Shown here: positions 1 to 6,594 of the stretch, piece after piece | Numbering within the stretch: position 1 is the first letter of the stretch | Layout of the letters: each line of letters begins with the position of its first letter | From: an uncultured Prevotella sp. | GTDB taxonomy: Bacteria; Bacteroidota; Bacteroidia; Bacteroidales; Bacteroidaceae | Reading direction: 5' to 3' | DNA: 6,612 nucleotides | NCBI GenBank assembly: GCA_937916405.1 | Contig: CALFUF010000091.1 | Span: 1-6,612 of the forward strand | Made by a program: the position numbers and the translations under genes | Notes under the pieces: model-generated | Databases searched by the model: none | What the model was told of the DNA's origin: nothing | Seen by the model: only the letters and a program-made list of their open reading frames with translations

Positions 1-12
1 TATTTTTGGGTT

Positions 13-63
13 GGCATCTGCACTGCCTCCCCCACAGGGTTTGTCGGCTGCGCCGCGAAGATA
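13..63 (-). promoter_or_regulatory. Possible divergent promoter and structured GC-rich leader
   Basis: Read on the minus strand, TATCTTCG (63 to 56) resembles the Bacteroidetes -7 box TAnnTTTG with one mismatch. No good -33 TTTG lies at the expected distance, so the promoter call is weak. The DNA downstream of it on that strand is much richer in GC than the rest of the window. It can form three short hairpins: CGGC/GCCG (45-48 with 52-55), CCC/GGG (31-33 with 37-39) and GGCA/TGCC (13-16 with 24-27). A GGAGG (30-26) lies eight bases before an ATG (17-15) that opens a frame running off the left edge. This could be the leader of a divergent gene. The downstream gene cannot be identified from 17 bases. 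Confidence 0.3.
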
Positions 64-113
64 CAAAAAATAATCATTAATTATGCGGTAAATCAATAAA
101 ATATTTTTTTTAA

Positions 114-145
114 TTGGAGCTTTCTCAATTTTTTTATTAATTTTG
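114..145 (+). promoter_or_regulatory. Probable promoter of the lipoprotein gene
   Basis: TAATTTTG at 138-145 matches the Bacteroidetes -7 consensus TAnnTTTG at every fixed position. Twenty bases upstream, TTGG at 114-117 is a partial match to the -33 TTTG box. In this promoter class transcription starts a few bases after the -7 box, near 150. That is at or past the first ATG at 148, so the message would most naturally be translated from the ATG at 172. The region is very rich in A and T, so a chance match is possible. Confidence 0.4.
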
Positions 146-147
146 CA

Positions 148-504
148 ATGAAAATCAAAACTGTTAAAACTATGAAAAAGAATTTGTTTATTTCATTTAT
201 TGCCTTAGCCTCATTCATTTTACTTGGGTGCGGCTCTACAGGATCTTATGTGGGAGGTACAGCGGGCTCTGTTGTGGGTAGCGTACTTGGTAGTCAAATC
301 AGTAATAATCCACTTGGCAGTATTGCGGGATCTGTTGCTGGTTCGATGGCTGGGTCAGCAATTGGCAGTTCTGTAGGTTCCGGAAAAGTTTTCAAGTCAA
401 CAAAAAAGTCTAAGAAGAACAAAAACGAAAACGAGAATGTAGAACAACAGGCAAATCGGGAATCACAGTCAACAACTGTGAGTGATGATGCATATTCATA
501 TTAG
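148..504 (+). CDS. Small glycine-zipper lipoprotein
   Basis: This is a 118-residue protein from the ATG at 148, or 110 residues from the ATG at 172. The later start is preferred: it gives a standard lipoprotein signal (Met-Lys-Lys-Asn, a hydrophobic core, then the lipobox Leu-Leu-Gly-Cys with the cysteine at residue 20), and a good -7 box at 138-145 would place the transcript start near 150. After the cysteine (residue 28 in long numbering) comes a Gly/Ser/Ala/Val segment, about residues 36-79. Its glycines recur every fourth position (40, 44, 48, then 57, 61, 65, 69, 73, 77), a textbook GxxxG glycine zipper that favours tight helix packing in or on membranes. The tail from about residue 80 is polar: lysine-rich, then rich in Asn/Glu and Gln/Ser. 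The protein is expected to be lipid-anchored in the envelope. Similar glycine-zipper lipoproteins occur in many Gram-negatives. No specific function can be assigned. Confidence 0.85.
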   Translation: MKIKTVKTMKKNLFISFIALASFILLGCGSTGSYVGGTAGSVVGSVLGSQISNNPLGSIAGSVAGSMAGSAIGSSVGSGKVFKSTKKSKKNKNENENVEQQANRESQSTTVSDDAYSY

Positions 505-517
505 GCGAAATACTTTT

Positions 518-535
518 ATTTTTTTATAAAAAAAT
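518..535. repeat. A/T palindrome after the lipoprotein gene
   Basis: Positions 518-535 form a perfect 18-base palindrome made only of A and T, with seven T, AT, then seven A at its core. It lies 13 bases after the lipoprotein stop codon. It could work as a weak transcription end signal in either direction because a T run is present on both strands, but it has no GC-rich stem, so terminator function is uncertain. A second short inverted repeat, TTCAAG/CTTGAA (540-545 with 554-559), follows. Confidence 0.35.
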
Positions 536-605
536 CCTCTTCAAGCATAATAACTTGAATGTTTGTACGTTAATTGAGTAGATAGTTCACTTATACATCC
601 TGCCT

Positions 606-788
606 ATGATAAATTCTACTACTCAATCTCAAGAACCAGTTAAAAACGTATCAAAATCGAAAAAGAAATCATGTAAATCGGTTAATGACCAGAGGAAGGT
701 GATGATGATTTCAGAAGAATTTGGACCTAATGCCGACACGGTGTTTTTTATCCGACTTTTTGCGCGCGCCTGTCAGACTGCATGCTGA
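606..788 (+). CDS. Possible small hypothetical protein before mfd
   Basis: This is a 60-residue frame from ATG to TGA, ending 20 bases before the proposed mfd start. The N-terminal half is low-complexity and polar, with many Ser, Lys and Gln residues including a basic Lys-Lys-Lys stretch. The C-terminal half (about residues 37-60) looks more like constrained protein, with Phe-Gly-Pro-Asn followed by Phe-Ile-Arg-Leu-Phe-Ala-Arg-Ala. From memory, short Bacteroidales hypothetical proteins with an (I/L)RxFAR-type segment exist, which is why I list it. No signal peptide or membrane span is visible. The 505-808 stretch contains nothing else gene-like. Alternatively the frame is chance coding in the mfd leader. 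No function is proposed. Confidence 0.4.
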   Translation: MINSTTQSQEPVKNVSKSKKKSCKSVNDQRKVMMISEEFGPNADTVFFIRLFARACQTAC

Positions 789-808
789 TTTCAATTTTAA
801 CGGAATAA

Positions 809-3800
809 TTGTCGATTTTGGAAATAAGAAAACTGATTAAATGGATGGCGTCTGATGAGAACGCCAAAAGAATTAGCGAGGCTCTCAAGAAGCCTCGCTT
901 TAAGTCTATAATATTAGAAGGACTTGACAATTCAGCTACAGCGTTATTGTTTGCCTCTCTTTTTGGAAATCCGAAGAATAAAAATCGTTTTCTTTTTATT
1001 CTTGACGATGAGGAGGAAGCTGGTTACTTTTATAATGATCTGATTCAGGTGATTGGCGACCAGAAAATACTCTTTTTCCCTTCGTCATATCGGAGAGCAA
1101 TTAAGTACAACCAGAAAGATGCCGCTAATGAGATTCTACGGACTGACACTCTGACTAAGATTAATCAGGATGACGCCATCTTCATCATTTCATATCCGGA
1201 CGCTGTTGCAGAGAAAGTTCTTTCTAAGAAACAACTGGATGACAACACCCTCACTATTTTAAAAGATCAGAGATTTGACTTTTCACATCTTGAACTCTGG
1301 CTCGAACAACATGGGTTTGTAAAGGTGGATTATGTGTATGAGCCAGGACAGTTTGCCATCAGAGGCAGCATTGTCGATATCTACTCCTTTGCATCAGAAA
1401 TCCCTTTCCGAATCGACTTTTTTGGAGATGATGTGGATAGTATACGATCGTTCGATGTACAGACCCAACTTTCTGAACAAGTATTCGATTCTGTTCAAGT
1501 TGTTCCAGAACTCTCTGAGAGTCAGGATGGTTATATCTCCATCCTCGATTTCTTGAGCGAAGACTACATGATTGTCACTAAAGATGTGGATTTTGTTTGT
1601 GCTAAAGTGGAGCAAATTGTGCGTGAGGGTGTTGCAAAGCAGGCAGATATAGAAGATAAGGCACTGAATAAATACGATGATGATGACACCAAATGGGCGG
1701 ATAGTAATTTTAAAAAGTTAGTAGTTAATTCGAAAGAATTTAAAGAGCAAATCAATGGCAGGAAACAAGTCGTCTTTTCATCTGTACAACGTTCTGAGCG
1801 GCTGACAGAGGAAAAACATTCTACCACAATTCAGCTCCACACATCACCCCAGCCTTTATTCCATAAGAATTTCACACTTTTTAGAAACGAGTGTGCTCGG
1901 CTACTGAACGATGACTATAGAATTGTCATCATGGCGGATAATGAGAAGCAAATAATTCGATTAAAGGAATTGTTAGTGTCCGATGAAATCCAAGGCGAGA
2001 TAATTAAATCTGAGAATATTCATTTCGTCGAGGCGACTATTCACCACGGATTTATTTTTCATGATAATAAGACTGCCATTTTTACTGACCACCAAATCTT
2101 TGAAAGGTATCATAAGTTCAGCCTTAAGAATGAAAAAGCCCGAAAGGGGAAGATGGCATTGACTCTTAAGGAAATCCAACAGTTCCAGATTGGGGATTAT
2201 GTGGTACATATCGATCATGGAGTAGGGCAGTTCGCAGGACTCATTCGTGTTCCGCTCGACGGAGTCATGCAAGAGATGATAAAAATTGTTTATCAGAACG
2301 ACGATTTTGTCTATGTTTCTATACATTCTCTGCATAAGGTGTCCAAATATAAAGGAAAGGAAGGAGAACCACCGAGAGTGAATCGTTTGGGCACTGGAGC
2401 ATGGGAAAGGATGAAAGAACGTGTTAAGTCAAAGGTGAAGGACATTGCACGCGATCTCATCAAACTTTATGCAAACCGAATGAAAGAGAAAGGGTTTGCT
2501 TTTTCTGCTGATTCGTATATGCAACATGAGCTCGAGGCGTCTTTCATCTACGAAGATACACCGGACCAGTTGAAAGCTACAGCAGATGTCAAACAGGATA
2601 TGGAAAGCGAACGCCCGATGGATCGTCTTATTTGTGGCGATGTGGGATTCGGGAAGACAGAAATAGCAGTAAGAGCGGCATGCAAGGCGGCTGCAGACGG
2701 AAAGCAGACTGCAGTTCTCGTCCCGACAACCGTTCTTGCATATCAGCACTTCCGAACCTTCTCACAGCGCTTGGCAAATTTCCCGGTTACTGTCGATTAC
2801 CTCACACGAGCCCGTACACCAAAAGAAGTGAAAGAACTGCTTCATAATCTCAAAAGTGGTAAAATTGACATCATCATCGGAACTCACAAACTCATCGGAA
2901 AAGACGTACAGTTCAAAGACCTTGGACTGTTGGTCATCGACGAAGAACAGAAATTCGGAGTGGGAGTGAAGGAAAAACTGCGTCAGATGAAAGTGAATGT
3001 CGATACACTGACGATGACGGCTACACCGATTCCACGAACCCTACAGTTTTCACTCATGGGGGCACGTGATCTCAGCGTGCTCAATACGCCTCCACCTAAT
3101 CGATACCCTATTCAGACAGAAATTCATACGCTTTCACCACAAATCGTGGCTGAGGCTGTCAATTTTGAGTTAAGCCGCAATGGACAGGTTTTCTTCGTCA
3201 ATAATAAGATCAGCAACCTGCTTGAGCTGAAACGTATGATAGAACGTAATGTGCCCGATGCCAGAGTTTGTGTCGGACACGGAAGAATGGAACCGAAAGA
3301 TCTGGAAAAAATGGTACTCGATTTCATGAATTATGAATACGATGTGATGCTTTCTACAACTATCATAGAAAATGGAATCGATGTGCCGAATGCTAATACA
3401 ATAATTATCAATTCTGCGCATAACTATGGATTAAGTGATCTGCATCAGATGAGGGGAAGAGTCGGTAGAGGAAACAAAAAGGCTTTCTGTTATCTACTTG
3501 CGCCACCATTGGCGGCTCTGCCTGATTATGCTCGCCGCCGTCTGCGTGCTATCGAAAGTTTTTCCGAACTGGGCTCTGGTATTAACATTGCAATGCAGGA
3601 CCTCGACATCAGAGGTGCCGGCAATCTTTTGGGAGCTGAACAAAGTGGATTTATTGCTGACCTTGGATATGAGACATATCAGAAGGTACTCAATGAGGCT
3701 GTAAATGAACTGAGAGCTGAAGAATTTGCGGGACTGTGGGCTAAACAGAACGAAGAGAATGCACTGAAAGCAGCAGAGAAGAAACAACTTGAATTTGATA

Positions 3801-4270
3801 TAGATTTTGTAAACGAATGTAATATCGAAACAGATATACCGGCATATTTCTCCGAAACGTATATACCAAGTAGCAGTGAGCGGATGAGCCTCTATCGTGA
3901 GTTGGATGCTGTTAAGGACGAAGAGGAACTTGCAAAATATAAAGAACGGCTTATCGACCGATTTGGTAGCGTCACACCGGAGGGCGAAGAGCTCCTGAGA
4001 ATTATGCCACTTAAAAAGATTGCATGCAAGCTGGGAATGGGAAGAATATATCTTAAGAAAAAAACGCTCGTGGCATATCTTGTCGAGAATCTTGACAGCC
4101 CTTATTATGCAAGTCGCCCATTCGGAAATCTGCTTCATTACATGACGCAACATCCAAGGCAATGTAAACTGATAGACGGGAAGAAAAGGGCTGTACGTAT
4201 TGATAACGTTCCAACAATAGCTGATGCTCTCAATATATTAAGGGATATATACACCACTGATAATAATTAA
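809..4270 (+). CDS. mfd: Transcription-repair coupling factor Mfd
   Basis: Mfd is a cytoplasmic ATP-driven DNA translocase. It binds RNA polymerase stalled at a lesion, pushes it off, and recruits UvrA to start nucleotide excision repair. The 1153-residue length is usual for the family (E. coli Mfd is about 1148). The N-terminal UvrB-like module includes the GQFAIRGSIVDI segment near residue 180. The RNA polymerase-interacting CarD-like domain begins near 459 (FQIGDYVVHIDHGVGQF). The helicase-type motor has Walker A GDVGFGKTE (610-618, Lys616), DEEQ (711-714), TATPIPRT, and motif VI QMRGRVGRG (880-888). The TRG translocation motif begins RGAGNLLG (935-942). The C-terminal D7 domain covers about 1005-1110. 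No motif is broken. An in-frame TAA at 806-808 rules out an upstream start. Candidate starts are TTG 809, TTG 818 and ATG 845. The TTG codons are favoured because family members usually begin with an LxEI-like helix that ATG 845 would remove. No Shine-Dalgarno sequence is seen. Confidence 0.97.
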   Translation: MSILEIRKLIKWMASDENAKRISEALKKPRFKSIILEGLDNSATALLFASLFGNPKNKNRFLFILDDEEEAGYFYNDLIQVIGDQKILFFPSSYRRAIKYNQKDAANEILRTDTLTKINQDDAIFIISYPDAVAEKVLSKKQLDDNTLTILKDQRFDFSHLELWLEQHGFVKVDYVYEPGQFAIRGSIVDIYSFASEIPFRIDFFGDDVDSIRSFDVQTQLSEQVFDSVQVVPELSESQDGYISILDFLSEDYMIVTKDVDFVCAKVEQIVREGVAKQADIEDKALNKYDDDDTKWADSNFKKLVVNSKEFKEQINGRKQVVFSSVQRSERLTEEKHSTTIQLHTSPQPLFHKNFTLFRNECARLLNDDYRIVIMADNEKQIIRLKELLVSDEIQGEIIKSENIHFVEATIHHGFIFHDNKTAIFTDHQIFERYHKFSLKNEKARKGKMALTLKEIQQFQIGDYVVHIDHGVGQFAGLIRVPLDGVMQEMIKIVYQNDDFVYVSIHSLHKVSKYKGKEGEPPRVNRLGTGAWERMKERVKSKVKDIARDLIKLYANRMKEKGFAFSADSYMQHELEASFIYEDTPDQLKATADVKQDMESERPMDRLICGDVGFGKTEIAVRAACKAAADGKQTAVLVPTTVLAYQHFRTFSQRLANFPVTVDYLTRARTPKEVKELLHNLKSGKIDIIIGTHKLIGKDVQFKDLGLLVIDEEQKFGVGVKEKLRQMKVNVDTLTMTATPIPRTLQFSLMGARDLSVLNTPPPNRYPIQTEIHTLSPQIVAEAVNFELSRNGQVFFVNNKISNLLELKRMIERNVPDARVCVGHGRMEPKDLEKMVLDFMNYEYDVMLSTTIIENGIDVPNANTIIINSAHNYGLSDLHQMRGRVGRGNKKAFCYLLAPPLAALPDYARRRLRAIESFSELGSGINIAMQDLDIRGAGNLLGAEQSGFIADLGYETYQKVLNEAVNELRAEEFAGLWAKQNEENALKAAEKKQLEFDIDFVNECNIETDIPAYFSETYIPSSSERMSLYRELDAVKDEEELAKYKERLIDRFGSVTPEGEELLRIMPLKKIACKLGMGRIYLKKKTLVAYLVENLDSPYYASRPFGNLLHYMTQHPRQCKLIDGKKRAVRIDNVPTIADALNILRDIYTTDNN

Positions 4271-4281
4271 CTTCATTTTTT

Positions 4282-6507
4282 ATGAATTTGAATTCAGACT
4301 TATTGAACGTGGGAGCCGTCTTAGACGGCGGTAAATACAGAATTGTCAGACAAATAGCATCTGGCGGTTTCGGTAATACTTATGAAGCTGTCAATGTGAA
4401 ACTGAATGCGAGGTGTGCTATAAAAGAACTCTTCGTGAAAGGTGACACACAACGTGATAGCGACTCGTTCACGGTTTGTGTCAGTAATGCGGAAAAGTCA
4501 AAGCAATTTGAAAGTCTTAAAAGAAAGTTTAAGGATGAAGCCCACAGGCTCTCTGAATTAAAATGTGAGCATATCGTTCAAGTGTACGACCTTTTTGATG
4601 ATAATGGCACGGTTTACTATGTGATGGAGCTGATTGAAGGCAACACGCTGACTGAGATCATGGAAAAGAATAACAGAACATTTTCTCAAGATGAAACGGT
4701 GGAGGTGCTGTCACAAATGCTTGATGCACTCGAGGTTGTTCATGACGCTGGAATTCTTCATATGGATATCAAGCCGTCGAATATCATGATGAACCACGAA
4801 GGTGTGTTCAAGTTGATCGATTTCGGAACAAGTAAACAGCAAACAAACGACAAATCAACAGACAACTATACAACTACTATCATAGCTTATTCACCGGGAT
4901 ATGCACCATCCGAGCAAATCAGTGGCAATAAGTCACGTTGGGGAGTGTGGACTGATTATTATGAACTGGGAGCCACCACCTATCATTTGCTTACAGGAAA
5001 ACGTCCACCACTTAGCGAAGATATTCAGGTTGACGGGGAGGATGCCTTTTCATTCCCGGAGAATGTTACGCCATCGATGCGAAAGCTTGTTATGTGGATG
5101 ATGAAACCACTCTATACAGAACGCCCGCAAAATATTGGCGAAATCAGAGCCTGTCTCAACCAACTTGATGATAATCCGCAATCTTCTCAGCAACCAATTG
5201 TCATACAGGAAGAACCGTGGATTGTGGTGGATGAAGAGGATGACCCCGTTGTAGATATCAATAAGCCGATAACGGATAAGAAAAAAAAACGTATCACTAG
5301 GTGGCTTATCTTTTTGCTTCTTATTCCCGCTCTTTTAGCCGGTGGCATAAAATTATATCATGTGTTCAGTCCAGAGGATCCTCTCTCAAATGTGGAGAAT
5401 TACATTTTTTCTGTCGGCAACATAAACCAGGTGATGGTAAAGATTGACGGAGCAAAAACGGAATATGGCAAAATCTCCCCTTTTTTTATTGCAAAGACGG
5501 AAGTAACACAAAAACTTTGGAAACTGGTTATGGGAAATAATCCTTCTGCCGTTGTTGACGAGGACAGACCTGTTGAGTCTGTGTCATGGGAGGATTGTCT
5601 CGTTTTTATACATATGCTGGATTCCATTACTGGTTTGTCTTTCCGACTTCCAACTGAGACAGAATGGGAGTGGGTTGCACAATTGGAGGAAAAAAAACAT
5701 AATGTTGATGCGCTGACAGATAATGTTGCAGAATGGTGTTTCGATATCTATGCTGAAATACGTACTGATGATATTGATGACCCAATTGGAGCTGAAGATG
5801 GATGGTTCCGCGTTTATCGGGGATTACCTCATCCAAATGAATGGAAACGTACGGTCAATGAACGGTATTATGCACTGAAAGAGTTTAGGGATAAATCATT
5901 AGGACTGCGTCTTGTCTTGAATCCGGAACAACATTATCTTGACATAAATCCTAAGTCTGCTTTCCAACAGAATCTTCTTGGTGTACGCTATTTCTATGGA
6001 ATGGGAATACCACAAGATTATAAAAAAGCAGCGGAACTGTTTCAAAAGGCTGATTCACAATCCTATACGCCCGCATCAAAAAATCTGGCGTCTTGTCTCT
6101 ATTATGGCATTGGCACATCAAAGAACAGCGAAAAAGCTGCTATGCTGTTTAAAAAAGCGGCTGAAAACAATGTCGTTTCTGCGCAGCATTCCCTTGCCGT
6201 CTGCTATCTGACAGGGCAGGGCGTCCCTTGCGACAAAAAGAAGGCGTTTTCCTGGTTTGAAAAATCCGCTAATGCAGGTAATCCTTATGCCCAATATCAT
6301 CTGGCAAATTTATATTATAAAGGTGTAGGAACTACTGCCGATAAAGAGAATGCAGTCAATTGGTTTGCAAAATCTGCCGATAAAGGCTATGCACCTGCTC
6401 AATATCTTCTTTCTCTTTTTTATAAAAATGGTATAGCTCTTGAAAAAAATAATGATATGGCAGCTAAATGGGGCAAAAATGCCGAAGCACAACGCTTTAC
6501 AAGATAG
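4282..6507 (+). CDS. Membrane Ser/Thr kinase with FGE-like and Sel1 domains
   Basis: This 741-residue protein starts 11 bases after the mfd stop, so co-transcription is likely. The Hanks-type kinase domain spans about residues 19-295. It has glycine loop SGGFG (27-31), Lys48 in CAIKE, likely helix-C Glu86, HMD (160-162) with Asp162 and Asn167, DFG (180-182), and APSEQ (208-212). All catalytic residues are present, but Met161 replaces the usual HRD arginine, so it is a non-RD kinase. The threonine-rich activation segment (about 183-205) could be a phosphorylation site. An acidic linker and a basic KKKKRITR stretch precede one membrane span (about 341-356), predicting a cytoplasmic kinase and periplasmic C-terminus. 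Residues about 384-546 resemble the FGE-sulfatase/SUMF1 fold (TEVTQKLW, NPS, PVESVSWEDC, FRLPTETEWEW, NVAEWC, GLRLVL) but are shortened and probably non-catalytic. Residues 563-741 are five Sel1-like repeats. Likely role: envelope-sensing receptor kinase. Ligand and substrates are unknown. Confidence 0.95.
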   Translation: MNLNSDLLNVGAVLDGGKYRIVRQIASGGFGNTYEAVNVKLNARCAIKELFVKGDTQRDSDSFTVCVSNAEKSKQFESLKRKFKDEAHRLSELKCEHIVQVYDLFDDNGTVYYVMELIEGNTLTEIMEKNNRTFSQDETVEVLSQMLDALEVVHDAGILHMDIKPSNIMMNHEGVFKLIDFGTSKQQTNDKSTDNYTTTIIAYSPGYAPSEQISGNKSRWGVWTDYYELGATTYHLLTGKRPPLSEDIQVDGEDAFSFPENVTPSMRKLVMWMMKPLYTERPQNIGEIRACLNQLDDNPQSSQQPIVIQEEPWIVVDEEDDPVVDINKPITDKKKKRITRWLIFLLLIPALLAGGIKLYHVFSPEDPLSNVENYIFSVGNINQVMVKIDGAKTEYGKISPFFIAKTEVTQKLWKLVMGNNPSAVVDEDRPVESVSWEDCLVFIHMLDSITGLSFRLPTETEWEWVAQLEEKKHNVDALTDNVAEWCFDIYAEIRTDDIDDPIGAEDGWFRVYRGLPHPNEWKRTVNERYYALKEFRDKSLGLRLVLNPEQHYLDINPKSAFQQNLLGVRYFYGMGIPQDYKKAAELFQKADSQSYTPASKNLASCLYYGIGTSKNSEKAAMLFKKAAENNVVSAQHSLAVCYLTGQGVPCDKKKAFSWFEKSANAGNPYAQYHLANLYYKGVGTTADKENAVNWFAKSADKGYAPAQYLLSLFYKNGIALEKNNDMAAKWGKNAEAQRFTR
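5281..5289 (+). repeat. A9 homopolymer between kinase and membrane span
   Basis: Nine consecutive A residues encode the lysine cluster just before the membrane span of the kinase protein. Loss of one A would lead to a stop after about 15 codons, and gain of one A to a stop within four codons (at CAC TAG). Either shift leaves an intact kinase domain of about 335-350 residues without membrane anchor, FGE or Sel1 parts. The run itself is seen directly. Slippage is inference. Confidence 0.9.
5968..6504 (+). repeat. Five tandem Sel1-like repeats (36-residue period)
   Basis: The C-terminus of the kinase protein is a tandem array with a strict 36-residue period, starting at residues 563, 598, 634, 670 and 706 (the first unit is one residue short). 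The common pattern is AQxxLAxxYxxGxGVxxDxxKAxxWFxKAAxxGxxx, a classic Sel1/TPR-like two-helix unit that stacks into a solenoid and usually binds other proteins. Units 3 and 4 are closest to consensus. The fifth is degenerate, keeping AQYLLSLFY and AAKW but losing the central glycines, as expected for a capping unit. The units differ enough in DNA sequence that recent duplication is not evident. Confidence 0.9.
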
Positions 6508-6524
6508 GGAAGATAATCATGCTA

Positions 6525-6541
6525 TTTTTTTAAAAAAAAAA
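6525..6541. repeat. T7-A10 tract after the kinase gene
   Basis: Seven T followed by ten A lie 17 bases after the kinase stop codon and include a 14-base perfect A/T palindrome. The position mirrors the A/T palindrome at 518-535 after the lipoprotein gene. It could mark the end of the mfd-kinase transcript, but there is no GC stem, so a terminator call is only tentative. Confidence 0.3.
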
Positions 6542-6563
6542 TCCGAAAAATTCATGAAAATAT

Positions 6564-6594
6564 TTTGCCGTTAAATAAAATTGTCGTACCTTTG
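6564..6594 (+). promoter_or_regulatory. Bacteroidetes-type promoter for a gene beyond the right edge
   Basis: TTTG at 6564-6567 and TACCTTTG at 6587-6594 are separated by 19 bases. Both boxes and the spacing match the known Bacteroidetes sigma-ABfr consensus (TTTG, 19-21 bases, TAnnTTTG). Transcription should start near 6600 and run rightward out of the window. The gene served is not visible. It implies that the mfd-kinase unit ends at 6507 and a new transcription unit begins here. Confidence 0.75.

Noticed and set aside
540..559. Inverted repeat TTCAAG/CTTGAA as a terminator
   Set aside because: The stem is six base pairs with little GC, and no T run follows it on the plus strand.
558..565. 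AATGTTTG as a possible -7 box for the small frame and mfd
   Set aside because: It differs from TAnnTTTG at the first base and has no -33 TTTG at the right distance. Such partial matches are expected by chance in AT-rich DNA, so the mfd promoter remains unlocated.
1973..2335. A 120-residue minus-strand open frame inside mfd
   Set aside because: It is antisense to the CarD-like region of Mfd, with no signal, domain or start context to support it.
3494..4162. A 222-residue open frame on the minus strand inside mfd
   Set aside because: It lies fully antisense to the conserved motor and D7 regions of Mfd, and its translation is rich in Cys, Phe and Ile without recognisable domains. It is best explained as a shadow of the mfd codon pattern.
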